Positions 20,013 through 28,674 of a DNA stretch of 64,000 bases are shown here, piece by piece (position 1 is the stretch's first letter; every line of letters begins with the position of its first letter). A program made the position numbers and the translations under genes. Origin of the DNA: Bacillus sp. 491mf (GTDB lineage: Bacteria > Bacillota > Bacilli > Bacillales > Bacillaceae_G). The notes beneath the pieces are model-generated. The model was given only the letters and a program-made list of their open reading frames with translations, did no database searches and had not been told where the DNA came from. The stretch covers positions 1 to 64,000 of the forward strand of contig NZ_FOLV01000007.1 in NCBI RefSeq assembly GCF_900112415.1, given 5' to 3'.

Positions 20013-20474
20013 ATGATTAGTCAGTCAACTTTATTTTTATTCATACTTCTTATTGTTGGACTTATCGCGAAAAATCAATCTTTAACAGTAGCGGTTGGTG
20101 TTTTATTTTTGCTAAAGTGGACGTTTTTAGGAGATAAAGTTTTCCCTTATTTGCAAACGAAAGGAATTAATCTTGGGGTTACCGTTATCACAATTGCGGT
20201 TCTTGTCCCGATTGCAACAGGAGAAATTGGATTTAGGCAGCTTGTTGAGGCGACAAAATCTTATTATGCATGGATTGCTCTCGCTTCAGGTATTGCTGTG
20301 GCGCTTATTGCAAAAGGTGGTGTGCAGCTTTTAGCACATGATCCGCACATTACGACTGCGCTTGTTTTTGGAACAATTTTGGCGGTAGCGTTATTTAATG
20401 GAGTTGCGGTAGGACCGTTAATTGGAGCGGGAATTGCATACGCTGTGATGAACATTATACAGTTGTTTAAATAA
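20013..20474 (+). CDS. ytwI: DUF441 family membrane protein YtwI
   Basis: 153 aa, four predicted membrane segments, DUF441 family, function unknown. Segments: LFLFILLIVGLIAKNQSL, TVAVGVLFLLKWTFLG, a central one near GVTVITIAVLVPIATGE, and the C-terminal GPLIGAGIAYAVMNII. ATG 20013 is chosen because it follows AAAGGATG at good spacing and fits the family length; the frame is open 75 nt further upstream. Confidence 0.88.
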   Translation: MISQSTLFLFILLIVGLIAKNQSLTVAVGVLFLLKWTFLGDKVFPYLQTKGINLGVTVITIAVLVPIATGEIGFRQLVEATKSYYAWIALASGIAVALIAKGGVQLLAHDPHITTALVFGTILAVALFNGVAVGPLIGAGIAYAVMNIIQLFK

Positions 20475-20484
20475 AAAAATTTAT
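20471..20484. promoter_or_regulatory. possible CcpC box upstream of citZ
   Basis: The palindrome ATAAA-AAAA-TTTAT resembles the CcpC dyad ATAA-N7-TTAT, with spacing one short. It is centred about 70 nt before the predicted citZ transcription start, close to where the dyad lies in B. subtilis citZ. AT-rich sequence makes chance matches likely. Confidence 0.3.
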
Positions 20485-20513
20485 TGTAATATAAATTTTT
20501 CGAATTCTATCCA

Positions 20514-20542
20514 TTCACAAAAGTCAGATAATTGTTTATAAT
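20514..20542 (+). promoter_or_regulatory. SigA promoter of citZ-icd-mdh
   Basis: TTCACA (20514-20519), 17-nt spacer, TATAAT (20537-20542). It predicts transcription from about 20549 and therefore a 5' leader of about 350 nt before citZ. Confidence 0.75.
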
Positions 20543-20549
20543 GGATTTA

Positions 20550-20902
20550 AGGCACTTCTTCGAGTTACATAACAGCATAGACCTACACCAGATAAAATAA
20601 AAATAAGATGAAATAATTTTGTTAATATTATTTTATGTTATTTTTATAGATAAGCTCTCCGAAATTATATTTCCTCACTATGTATCGTTTGTGGCGTGGG
20701 GGTTCGGGGAGAAACTCACGTCCGTGCTACAAGGCATGGAGCGATAGATAGATGTAAAAATGGTAATGATTGTGCCATAGTGTATTTCACATGTTCAAGA
20801 GGTGAACGGGTGCTCATTCACTTTCTTGAACGGTGAAACACACATTTTATTGAGACAAAATATAGGGCTAGGGAGAAATTTCGAAGAAAAGGGGAGATTA
20901 TA
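20550..20902 (+). ncRNA. long structured citZ leader RNA, unknown class
   Basis: No ORF of note in this 350-nt stretch. Two structured parts are visible. First, an enclosing stem CTATGTATCG (20678-20687) / CGATAGATAG (20742-20751) holds an inner stem TTGTGGCGTG (20689-20698) / CGTGCTACAA (20723-20732) and a small GTGGGGG / ACTCAC helix. Second, a long imperfect hairpin at 20780-20843 begins GTGTATTTCAC and closes GTGAAACACAC. I do not recognise a riboswitch family. Confidence 0.55.
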
Positions 20903-22018
20903 ATGACTGTTATTCGAGGATTAGAAGGGGTAGTAGCAACAACATCATCTGTAAGTTCTATTATTGATGATACATTAACTTATGTGGGATATAATATTGA
21001 TGATTTGGCTGAAAATGCTACATTTGAAGAGGTTATCTATTTATTATGGCAACGCAAACTTCCAAATGAAGTGGAATTAGAGGAATTAAAAACACAGTTA
21101 GCTGAGCATGCAGCAGTTCCAAAAGATATTTTGGAATATTTAAAAGGCACAAATTTAACAATTGCGCATCCAATGTCTGTTTTACGTACAGCAATTTCCA
21201 TGTTATCATTGTATGATGCGGATGCTGAATTAATGGATGAAGCGTCTAATTATTTGAAAGCGGTTAAATTGCAGGCGCAAGTTGCAACTCTTGTTGCAGC
21301 ATTTGCGAGAATTCGCAAGGGGTTACCAGTTGTCGAGCCTCGTAAAGATTTATCATTAGCTGCAAACTTCTTATATATGTTAAATGATCGTGAGCCAAAT
21401 GAAGTTGAGATTGAGGCGTTTGATAAGGCGCTTGTACTTCATGCGGATCATGAGTTAAATGCATCTACTTTCACAGCACGTGTTTGTGTAGCTACACTTT
21501 CTGATGTATATTCCGGTATTACAGCAGCAATCGGTGCTTTAAAAGGACCACTTCATGGCGGAGCAAATGAAAACGTAATGAAGATGCTAATGGAAATTGG
21601 TGAAGAAGAAAATGTAGAATCATATATTCATAATGCACTTGAGAATAAAGTGAAAATTATGGGCTTTGGTCATCGCGTATACCGCAATGGTGATCCACGT
21701 GCAAAACATTTACGTGAAATGTCTAAGCGATTATGCGTGCTAACAGGACAAGAGAAGTGGTATAATATGTCTATCAAAATTGAGGAGCTTGTAACTTCAA
21801 CAAAACAGCTTCCACCAAATGTAGATTTTTATTCTGCATCTGTGTACCATTGCTTAGGAATTGATCATGATTTATTTACACCAATTTTTGCAGTCAGCCG
21901 TATGTCTGGTTGGTTAGCTCATATTCTAGAACAATATGAAAATAACCGCCTCATTCGTCCACGCGCAGATTATACTGGTCCGATTAACCAACGCTATGTA
22001 CCAATCGGACAAAGATAA
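20903..22018 (+). CDS. citZ: citrate synthase
   Basis: 371 aa, the usual length of Gram-positive citrate synthase II. Condenses oxaloacetate and acetyl-CoA. Catalytic residues visible: His in GPLHGGANE, His in GFGHRVYRNGDPRA and Asp in NVDFYSASVYH. First gene of citZ-icd-mdh. Start ATG behind AAAAGGGGAG. A terminator-like hairpin at 22092 separates it from icd, so part of the transcripts may stop there, as in B. subtilis. Confidence 0.97.
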   Translation: MTVIRGLEGVVATTSSVSSIIDDTLTYVGYNIDDLAENATFEEVIYLLWQRKLPNEVELEELKTQLAEHAAVPKDILEYLKGTNLTIAHPMSVLRTAISMLSLYDADAELMDEASNYLKAVKLQAQVATLVAAFARIRKGLPVVEPRKDLSLAANFLYMLNDREPNEVEIEAFDKALVLHADHELNASTFTARVCVATLSDVYSGITAAIGALKGPLHGGANENVMKMLMEIGEEENVESYIHNALENKVKIMGFGHRVYRNGDPRAKHLREMSKRLCVLTGQEKWYNMSIKIEELVTSTKQLPPNVDFYSASVYHCLGIDHDLFTPIFAVSRMSGWLAHILEQYENNRLIRPRADYTGPINQRYVPIGQR

Positions 22019-22091
22019 TAATGTGTCTTCATAAGTCTGACTTTTTCGTAAAGATATAATGATTGGAATATTTAAAATTAACTTGTGGTTT

Positions 22092-22120
22092 GAACTGAGG
22101 GATTTATCCCTCAGTTTCTT
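22092..22120 (+). terminator. hairpin between citZ and icd
   Basis: Stem AACTGAGGGA / TCCCTCAGTT with loop TTTA, followed by TCTTA. Probably a partial terminator inside the operon. Confidence 0.75.
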
Positions 22121-22153
22121 ACATATGAAATTTCAAACATGGGGGTAATCGCA

Positions 22154-23446
22154 GTGACTACAGGAGAAAAAATTACCGTAACGAATGGTGTTATGAATGT
22201 ACCTAACAATCCAATTATTCCTTTTATTGAAGGAGATGGAATTGGACCGGATATTTGGGCGGCGGCATCTCGTGTGTTAGAGGCGGCTGTTGAAAAAGCA
22301 TATAACGGTGAAAAGAAAATTGTTTGGAAAGAAGTGCTTGCAGGGGAAAAAGCATTTAATCAAACAGGTGAGTGGTTACCAGAAGAAACGTTAGAATTGA
22401 TTCGCGAATATTTAATCGCAATTAAAGGACCGTTAACAACTCCTGTTGGTGGCGGAATTCGTTCTTTAAACGTAGCGCTTCGTCAAGAATTAGACTTATA
22501 CGTATGTTTACGTCCTGTTCGCTATTTTGATGGAGTTCCTTCTCCTATTAAGCGTCCAGAAGATACTGATATGGTTATTTTCCGTGAAAATACGGAAGAT
22601 ATCTACGCTGGTATTGAATATGCGCAAGGTTCTGAAGAGGTTCAAAAGCTTCTTGCATTTTTACAAAGTGAAATGGGTGTAAAGAAAATCCGTTTCCCAG
22701 AAACTTCTGGACTTGGTATTAAACCAATTTCTGAAGAAGGTACAAAGCGTCTTGTTCGCGCTGCAATTCAATACGCAATTAATGAAAAACGTTCTTCTGT
22801 TACATTAGTTCATAAAGGTAACATTATGAAATTTACAGAAGGTGCTTTCAAAAACTGGGGTTATGAAGTAGCAGAACAAGAATTTGGCGACAAAGTATTT
22901 ACTTGGGCTGAATATGATCGCATTGTTGAAAAAGACGGAAAAGATGCTGCGAATAAAGCGATGGCAGACGCAGAAGCGGCTAGAAAAATCATTGTAAAAG
23001 ATTCAATTGCAGATATTTTCTTACAACAAATCTTAACGCGTCCACGCGAGTTCGACGTTGTAGCAACAATGAACTTAAATGGTGATTATATTTCTGATGC
23101 ACTTGCAGCACAAGTTGGCGGTATCGGTATTGCACCGGGTGCTAACATTAACTACGTTACTGGACATGCTATTTTTGAAGCAACACATGGTACAGCTCCA
23201 AAATATGCAGGTTTAGATAAAGTAAATCCATCTTCAGTTCTTCTTTCAGGAGTATTGATGTTAGAACATTTAGGATGGAATGAAGCAGCGAATTTAATTA
23301 CTAATTCTGTAGAAAAAACGATTGCTTCAAAAGTAGTAACATATGACTTCGCACGCCTTATGGAAGGTGCAACTGAAGTGAAATGTTCCGAATTTGCTGA
23401 CGCCCTAATTAACAATATGGATGCAGCGGTTATTAAAAACGCATAA
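22154..23446 (+). CDS. icd: NADP-dependent isocitrate dehydrogenase
   Basis: 430 aa. Oxidises isocitrate to 2-oxoglutarate. Substrate residues in [27 protein letters not shown] and [17 protein letters not shown] are visible. GTG 22154 ([13 protein letters not shown]) is preferred over ATG 22139: it lies 7 nt behind GGGGGT, which itself overlaps the upstream ATG, and it matches the B. subtilis N-terminus. A TATAAT at 22055-22060 hints at an extra promoter. The gene is followed after 20 nt by mdh. Confidence 0.95.
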   Translation: MTTGEKITVTNGVMNVPNNPIIPFIEGDGIGPDIWAAASRVLEAAVEKAYNGEKKIVWKEVLAGEKAFNQTGEWLPEETLELIREYLIAIKGPLTTPVGGGIRSLNVALRQELDLYVCLRPVRYFDGVPSPIKRPEDTDMVIFRENTEDIYAGIEYAQGSEEVQKLLAFLQSEMGVKKIRFPETSGLGIKPISEEGTKRLVRAAIQYAINEKRSSVTLVHKGNIMKFTEGAFKNWGYEVAEQEFGDKVFTWAEYDRIVEKDGKDAANKAMADAEAARKIIVKDSIADIFLQQILTRPREFDVVATMNLNGDYISDALAAQVGGIGIAPGANINYVTGHAIFEATHGTAPKYAGLDKVNPSSVLLSGVLMLEHLGWNEAANLITNSVEKTIASKVVTYDFARLMEGATEVKCSEFADALINNMDAAVIKNA

Positions 23447-23466
23447 TTTAAAGTGGGGGAAAAATT

Positions 23467-24405
23467 ATGACAATCAAACGCAAAAAAGTTTCAGTCATCG
23501 GTGCAGGATTTACAGGAGCAACAGCAGCATTCTTATTAGCACAAAAAGAATTAGCAGACGTTGTATTAGTGGACATTCCACAACTTGAAAATCCAACAAA
23601 AGGGAAAGCGTTAGATATGTTAGAAGCAAGCCCTGTACAAGGTTTCGATGCTAACATTATTGGTACATCTGATTACGCAGATACAGTTGATTCTGATGTT
23701 GTAATTATTACAGCAGGTATTGCTCGTAAACCAGGTATGAGCCGTGATGACTTAGTAGCGACAAACTCTAAAATTATGAAAAGTGTAACGCGGGAAATTG
23801 CAAAATATTCTCCGAATACAATTATTATTGTATTAACAAATCCAGTTGATGCAATGACATATTCTGTATTTAAGGAAGCTGGATTCCCGAAAGAGCGTGT
23901 TATCGGTCAATCTGGTGTATTAGATACAGCTCGTTTCCGTACATTTATTGCACAAGAATTAAATATGTCTGTAAAAGATATTACAGGATTTGTTCTTGGT
24001 GGACATGGTGATGAGATGGTGCCGCTTGTTCGTTATTCTTATGCAGGTGGTATTCCGCTTGAAACATTAATTCCTAAAAAACGCTTAGATGCGATTGTGG
24101 AACGCACTCGTAAAGGTGGCGGAGAAATTGTAAATCTATTAGGAAACGGTAGTGCATACTATGCACCAGCTGCTTCTTTAGTAGAGATGGCTGAGGCAAT
24201 CTTAAAAGATCAGCGCCGTGTATTACCAGCTATTGCATATCTCGAAGGAGAATATGGCTATAGCGATCTTTACTTAGGTGTTCCAATTATCCTTGGTGGT
24301 AATGGAATTGAACAGATTATTGAATTAGATCTTCTTCCGGAAGAAAAAGAAGGATTAGATCGTTCAGCAGAATCTGTACGCAGTGTAATGAAAGTTCTTG
24401 CATAA
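23467..24405 (+). CDS. mdh: malate dehydrogenase
   Basis: 312 aa, LDH-like malate dehydrogenase interconverting malate and oxaloacetate with NAD. Nucleotide fold [13 protein letters not shown] at the N-terminus, the Asp ending strand two (VLVDI), [10 protein letters not shown] and the catalytic His in [14 protein letters not shown]. Last gene of the TCA operon; terminator at 24414. Confidence 0.97.
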   Translation: MTIKRKKVSVIGAGFTGATAAFLLAQKELADVVLVDIPQLENPTKGKALDMLEASPVQGFDANIIGTSDYADTVDSDVVIITAGIARKPGMSRDDLVATNSKIMKSVTREIAKYSPNTIIIVLTNPVDAMTYSVFKEAGFPKERVIGQSGVLDTARFRTFIAQELNMSVKDITGFVLGGHGDEMVPLVRYSYAGGIPLETLIPKKRLDAIVERTRKGGGEIVNLLGNGSAYYAPAASLVEMAEAILKDQRRVLPAIAYLEGEYGYSDLYLGVPIILGGNGIEQIIELDLLPEEKEGLDRSAESVRSVMKVLA

Positions 24406-24413
24406 ATAGAAAG

Positions 24414-24444
24414 AAAAAGATTCGGGTCTCCCGAATCTTTTTCC
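24414..24444 (+). terminator. terminator of citZ-icd-mdh
   Basis: Stem AAAGATTCGGG / CCGAATCTTT with loop TCTC, then TTTCC. Confidence 0.88.
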
Positions 24445-24475
24445 ACTATTAGAAGGATGTTTTTGTAAAATAATT

Positions 24476-24511
24476 TGAAAGCGTTAACAAAAAAGGATCC
24501 TACACTATAAC
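24476..24511 (+). promoter_or_regulatory. cre site overlapping promoter of MaoC-like gene
   Basis: TGAAAGCGTTAACA at 24476-24489 fits the CcpA cre consensus TGNAANCGNWNNCA at every fixed position. A putative promoter TTAACA (24484-24489), 16-nt spacer, TATAAC (24506-24511) places its -35 inside the cre, the geometry of CcpA repression. Confidence 0.65.
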
Positions 24512-24610
24512 ACATAGACTTGTAGCGAATGTTCTCTCGTCATTATAAAGATTTGTATAGTATATCACTTCGAGTAGGATAATGAAAATATCGATCGGAG
24601 GGATTGTATC

Positions 24611-25084
24611 ATGTTAAAGAAAAGAAGCAAATTAGGTCGTAAAATGGATGAAATTACAGTAGGAGAAAAGTTATCCGTTACAGAGAAAATAGAAGACAAA
24701 GATTTGTTATTATATTTAGGATTAACGAATGATTCGAATCCATTATATATTCAGCATGATTACGCATCCCAAACTCCATATGAAAAACCAATTGTACCGA
24801 CTATTATGTTAACAGGGATTATTACAACTGCAGTTACAAAATACTTACCTGGTCCAGGAAGTCACGTTGTAAAACAAGAAATCGAATTTGTAAGGCCTGT
24901 ATATCACTATGCAACGTTGCAAATTCATTTTGAAGTTGTTTCTGTTTTTCCAGAAAATCATTTAATTGAAATGCAAATGATTGCATACAATGAGCAGGAA
25001 GACGAAGTAATAAAAGGGTTACTAACGGTAGCACCACCGCATCAATTAACGACGATATTTGAAAGAGCGCTTGATAATTTTTAA
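24611..25084 (+). CDS. MaoC-like hotdog-fold protein
   Basis: 157 aa, resembling the single-hotdog (R)-specific enoyl-CoA hydratases. The hydratase-2 motif appears as LGLTNDSNPLYIQHDYA: the Asp and NP are kept, but the His of the usual NPLH is Tyr. The second conserved part PIVPTIMLTGIIT and VKQEIEFVRPVYH are typical. Start ATG behind GGAGGGA. The loss of the catalytic His makes hydratase activity doubtful; a thioester-binding or other role is possible. A perfect cre upstream suggests carbon catabolite control. Confidence 0.75.
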   Translation: MLKKRSKLGRKMDEITVGEKLSVTEKIEDKDLLLYLGLTNDSNPLYIQHDYASQTPYEKPIVPTIMLTGIITTAVTKYLPGPGSHVVKQEIEFVRPVYHYATLQIHFEVVSVFPENHLIEMQMIAYNEQEDEVIKGLLTVAPPHQLTTIFERALDNF

Positions 25085-25089
25085 TAAAA

Positions 25090-25135
25090 GAAGCTGTCCT
25101 AAAAGTAGTGCTTTTAGGACAGCTTTCGTTTTTTA
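25090..25135. terminator. bidirectional terminator
   Basis: Stem AAGCTGTCCTAAAAG / CTTTTAGGACAGCTT with loop TAGTG, then a T-rich tail, between the convergent MaoC-like and YnfA genes. Confidence 0.9.
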
Positions 25136-25456
25136 CCCGCGCGGCCATAACATAATAAATACGCCAACGATACAAACTGAAGCTCCAGCCCAGTCAAATA
25201 AGTCGGGAGTTTTTTTATCAACCCACCAGCCCCACAACAAACTCATGACAATAAATACGCCGCCATAAGCTGCATACACTCTTCCGAAGCTAGAGAATAC
25301 TTGGAACGTAGCGATAATACCATATAAAAATAAAATAACTCCTCCGATGATTCCAATTCCAATAGAACCGCCTTCTCGTAGCCATTTCCAAATGAGGTAA
25401 CCGCCGCTAATTTCAGCAAGCCCTGCAAGGAAAAAGATAATAAATGCTTTAAACAT
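25133..25456 (-). CDS. UPF0060/YnfA family membrane protein
   Basis: 107 aa with four membrane segments. [20 protein letters not shown] at the N-terminus and [19 protein letters not shown] in the third segment are the YnfA signature. YnfA proteins resemble small multidrug resistance transporters; drug efflux has been claimed for some, but the substrate here is unknown. ATG behind AAAGGAG. Single gene. Confidence 0.9.
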   Translation of the reverse strand: MFKAFIIFFLAGLAEISGGYLIWKWLREGGSIGIGIIGGVILFLYGIIATFQVFSSFGRVYAAYGGVFIVMSLLWGWWVDKKTPDLFDWAGASVCIVGVFIMLWPRG

Positions 25457-25527
25457 ATAAACTCCTTTCTATTCTATATAAATCTAAAGAAACTACTCAG
25501 TCACTCTATGAAAAACCACCAGAAAAG

Positions 25528-25604
25528 CATTTTTTTAAATAGGCGAGAGGGGCTGGCTATGTATAGGAGCGGTCAGTGCCCTTTCCTGCCGCGTGCAAGT
25601 CAAT
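25528..25604 (+). repeat. repeat family 2, copy b, 3'-truncated
   Basis: Only the left half of the repeat is present: AGGCGAGAGGGGCTGGC and AGGAGCGGTCAGTGCC, diverging after CTGCC. It sits in the 451-bp gap between ynfA and phoP. The remainder (about 25605-25815) shows nothing recognisable apart from the phoP promoter. Confidence 0.6.
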
Positions 25605-25815
25605 ACGGAATCGCCTTTCCTTTTTGTAAGAAAAAGAATCGCGATTACTCCGCTAGATGCTCTCTACTTTTGAGAATAACATTGGTTTTTAAATTTATAT
25701 ATAACATGCATATTCATATTTTCTTGTATAAGGGTAACATATAGTAAAGCAGTAGTCAGTAGGGAACTGTTTATGGAGTAAGGAATAAAGTCGCATTTTT
25801 CACAGCACAATTGTG

Positions 25816-25844
25816 TTGAGAGGGGTTTTGTTTTCTAGTATGAT
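25816..25844 (+). promoter_or_regulatory. SigA promoter of phoPR
   Basis: TTGAGA (25816-25821), 17-nt spacer, TATGAT (25839-25844). No clear PhoP box repeats (TTAACA every 11 nt) were found around it. Confidence 0.75.
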
Positions 25845-25907
25845 GGAAATATCGGGGAAGGATACTAGGGTGAGGAAGGGTTAGATCCTATAACTTGGAG
25901 GAATAGA

Positions 25908-26624
25908 ATGAGTAATCGAATTTTGGTCGTAGACGATGAGGAGTTTATTTTAACTTTAATAGAGTTTAACCTGCAACAGTCGGGTTTTGAGGTCATAACA
26001 GCGATGGATGGAGAAACAGCGCTACATAAAGCGCAGACAGAGCGTCCTGATCTCATTATATTAGATTTAATGCTTCCGAAGATGGATGGCATGGAAGTTT
26101 GTAAAGAACTGCGTCTAGGGCGTATAATGACCCCTATTTTAATGTTAACTGCAAAAGATGACGAATTTGATAAAGTATTAGGCCTTGAGCTTGGAGCGGA
26201 TGATTACATGACAAAGCCGTTTAGTCCAAGAGAAGTAGTTGCGCGTGTAAAAGCGATTTTGCGCCGTACGAAAATTCAAGATGAACAAGTTCCGGAAGTA
26301 GAAGATGAAAATAGTATGATCATTGCTGAATTAAGAATCTTACCAGATTTTTATGAAGCATATTTTAAAGGGGACAAGTTAGAACTAACGCCAAAAGAAT
26401 TTGAATTACTCGTATATTTAGCGAAACATAAAGGCCGCGTGTTAACGCGTGATCAGCTTTTAAGTGCCGTGTGGAATTATGACTTTGCCGGTGATACACG
26501 TATTGTTGATGTTCACATTAGTCACTTGCGAGATAAAATCGAAAAAAACACAAAGAAACCAACTTATATTAAAACAATCCGCGGATTAGGTTATAAATTG
26601 GAGGAGCCAAAGGGAAATGAATAA
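25908..26624 (+). CDS. phoP: response regulator PhoP
   Basis: 238 aa, OmpR/PhoB class. Receiver domain 1-120 with Asp10, phospho-acceptor Asp53 (IILDLMLP) and Lys in MTKPF near 102. The winged-helix domain (about 140-235) has LTPKEFELLVYLAKHKG and VDVHISHLRDKI. Phosphate-starvation regulator by match to B. subtilis PhoP and by its neighbour phoR, which overlaps the end by 8 nt. ATG behind TTGGAGGAAT. Confidence 0.95.
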   Translation: MSNRILVVDDEEFILTLIEFNLQQSGFEVITAMDGETALHKAQTERPDLIILDLMLPKMDGMEVCKELRLGRIMTPILMLTAKDDEFDKVLGLELGADDYMTKPFSPREVVARVKAILRRTKIQDEQVPEVEDENSMIIAELRILPDFYEAYFKGDKLELTPKEFELLVYLAKHKGRVLTRDQLLSAVWNYDFAGDTRIVDVHISHLRDKIEKNTKKPTYIKTIRGLGYKLEEPKGNE

Positions 26625-28377
26625 GTTTCGCTCGAGGCTTCTCCTTACGTTTATTTCTCTCGTTGTCCTTATTGTTGTTGGGACAGGGATATTGATTGAA
26701 AAAGTATTTGAAGGATTTTATGTTGATCATGTCCATGAGAGAATGGAGAAAGAAACAAAGTACATTGCTTCTGTCGTTGAGGCGGAAGGAATTGATCATG
26801 TTTTAAAGAATCCAAATGTATTTTCGAAAATAGAAGAGCATTTCGATTTATACGTAACGTTTCTAGATGAACAAAAACAAGCTCAATATAATACTGTAAA
26901 AGAGCAGACGGTTCTGCAGAAAGAAGGGATAGAAGAACTTCTTCTTGAAGCAAGAAAACAACCTCATACAGTTGTGCTGAAGGAGACAAATGATAAATAC
27001 CCTTACCATTATGCGACGTTTATTCAAGATACACAGGGGAAGAAAGGGTATCTTATTATTAACGCTTCTATGGAATCTTTGAAAAATGTACATCCGAAAA
27101 TGTGGGGCTTGTTAATTGTTGGCTTTATTAGTTCTTGTCTCGTTGTTATATTTCTTGGTATGAAAATTACAGCACATTATATTCGGCCGATTGAGTCTGT
27201 TACAAAAGTTGCGATTGAATTAGCGAAAGGGAATTATAAAGCGCGTGCTTATGAAAATCATTCAGACGAGACGGGAATGCTCAGTAAAGCAATGAACGTT
27301 TTAGCACGCAATTTACAAGAGATGACATTAGAACAAGAAATGCAGCAAGATCGGTTGCATACACTTATTGAAAATATGGGAAGCGGTATGATTTTAATTG
27401 ATAGCCGTGGTTATATTAGCCTTGTAAACCGCTCTTATAAAGAGATTTTCCATGTAACAGATGAAGAGTATTTGCAATGTTTATATTATCAGGCATTTAT
27501 ACATAAAGAAATTGTTGAACTCGTAGAAGAGATTTTTATGACAGAGGTTAAAGTACGCAAACAAATGTTATTGCCTCTTGAAATTGAAAGAAAACATTTT
27601 GAAGTGTACGGTGCCCCTATTATTGGAACGAACCATGAGTGGAAAGGAATTATCCTTGTTTTCCATGATATTACGGAACTGAAGAAGCTTGAGCAAATGC
27701 GTAAAGATTTCTTAGCAAATGTTTCGCATGAATTGAAAACGCCAATTACTTCTATTAAAGGATTTTCAGAAACATTACTTGATGGAGCGATGGAAAACCA
27801 GCAGTTTCGTGAGCACTTCTTACATATTATTTTGAAAGAAAGCGACCGAATGCAAGCGTTAATTGAAGACTTACTTGATTTATCGAAAATTGAGCAACAA
27901 GGGTTTCAATTAAATATAGGTGTTGTCGACTTAAAAGAGCTACTAGAAGAAGTTGGGATGATATTAAATAATAAAACTGCCGATAAAGACATTTGTTTGC
28001 ATGTTGATGTAAATGAATATGTTTCTGTCATAGGAGATGCGGTGCGGTTAAAACAAGTTTTTATTAATTTAATGAATAACGCAATTTTATATACACCAGC
28101 TGGGGGAACTGTTTCTGTTACGGCTTCTCAAGATAGCCAAAACGTATATATAAAAGTGTCCGATACAGGAATTGGAATCGAAAAAGAGGAGATTCCTCGT
28201 ATTTTTGAACGTTTTTACCGTGTTGATAAAGCGCGCAGTCGTAATACGGGTGGTACAGGACTTGGATTATCGATTGTGAAACATTTAGTTGAAGCGCATC
28301 ATGGGATGATTACTGTAGAAAGTAAGATTGGGGTTGGAACGACATTTACTGTTACTCTTCAAAAGTATATGAAATAG
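26617..28377 (+). CDS. phoR: sensor histidine kinase PhoR
   Basis: 586 aa. Membrane segments at about 6-30 and 161-183 flank an extracytoplasmic domain. HAMP (about 187-240), PAS (about 248-350), HisKA with phospho-acceptor His371 in LANVSHELKTPITS, and an HATPase domain with N box INLMNNAILYTP, DTGIGIEKEEI and GGTGLGLSIVKH follow. Partner of PhoP in phosphate-starvation control. The 8-nt overlap suggests translational coupling. Confidence 0.95.
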   Translation: MNKFRSRLLLTFISLVVLIVVGTGILIEKVFEGFYVDHVHERMEKETKYIASVVEAEGIDHVLKNPNVFSKIEEHFDLYVTFLDEQKQAQYNTVKEQTVLQKEGIEELLLEARKQPHTVVLKETNDKYPYHYATFIQDTQGKKGYLIINASMESLKNVHPKMWGLLIVGFISSCLVVIFLGMKITAHYIRPIESVTKVAIELAKGNYKARAYENHSDETGMLSKAMNVLARNLQEMTLEQEMQQDRLHTLIENMGSGMILIDSRGYISLVNRSYKEIFHVTDEEYLQCLYYQAFIHKEIVELVEEIFMTEVKVRKQMLLPLEIERKHFEVYGAPIIGTNHEWKGIILVFHDITELKKLEQMRKDFLANVSHELKTPITSIKGFSETLLDGAMENQQFREHFLHIILKESDRMQALIEDLLDLSKIEQQGFQLNIGVVDLKELLEEVGMILNNKTADKDICLHVDVNEYVSVIGDAVRLKQVFINLMNNAILYTPAGGTVSVTASQDSQNVYIKVSDTGIGIEKEEIPRIFERFYRVDKARSRNTGGTGLGLSIVKHLVEAHHGMITVESKIGVGTTFTVTLQKYMK

Positions 28378-28408
28378 ATATTTACATTATATTAACAATA
28401 GCTTCATT

Positions 28409-28437
28409 TTGTATTAATAAAGCTCTGTTACTATAAT
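28409..28437 (+). promoter_or_regulatory. SigA promoter of polA
   Basis: TTGTAT (28409-28414), 17-nt spacer, TATAAT (28432-28437). Transcription would start near 28444, giving a leader of about 230 nt. Confidence 0.7.
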
Positions 28438-28471
28438 ATATGAAAACCCCTTCATCCAAGGAGTAATTTGG

Positions 28472-28499
28472 GACGAGAATAAGGAAGCTTATTCTCGTC
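28472..28499 (+). other. hairpin in polA leader
   Basis: Perfect 12-bp stem GACGAGAATAAG / CTTATTCTCGTC with loop GAAG, followed by ACTTCCCTTTTG. It lies downstream of the predicted polA promoter, so it may be a leader element; its weak T tract makes it a poor terminator of phoPR. Confidence 0.5.
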
Positions 28500-28674
28500 A
28501 CTTCCCTTTTGCAACGTAAAATTATTCCCACTTATTATGTTGAATATAGTTATAAAGAAAGCTGTTGTTTTTCTTCTCTCTTCCAGTCGTGGTAATATAG
28601 AGAGAAGAAGAGGAACGGTTTTTTTCTATTGTATGGAGAAATCGTTTACATTTTTTACGGGGAGGTTGTTCCAT

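Noticed and set aside
20660-20760. RNase P or group II intron domain resemblance in the citZ leader
   Set aside because: Short matches to GAGAAACTCACGT-like motifs only; the flanking conserved parts of those RNAs are absent.
28537-28674. 46-residue N-terminal extension of DNA polymerase I
   Set aside because: TTG 28675 follows GGGGAGG and starts exactly at the conserved EKKVVLVDGNN; the extension has no ribosome site.
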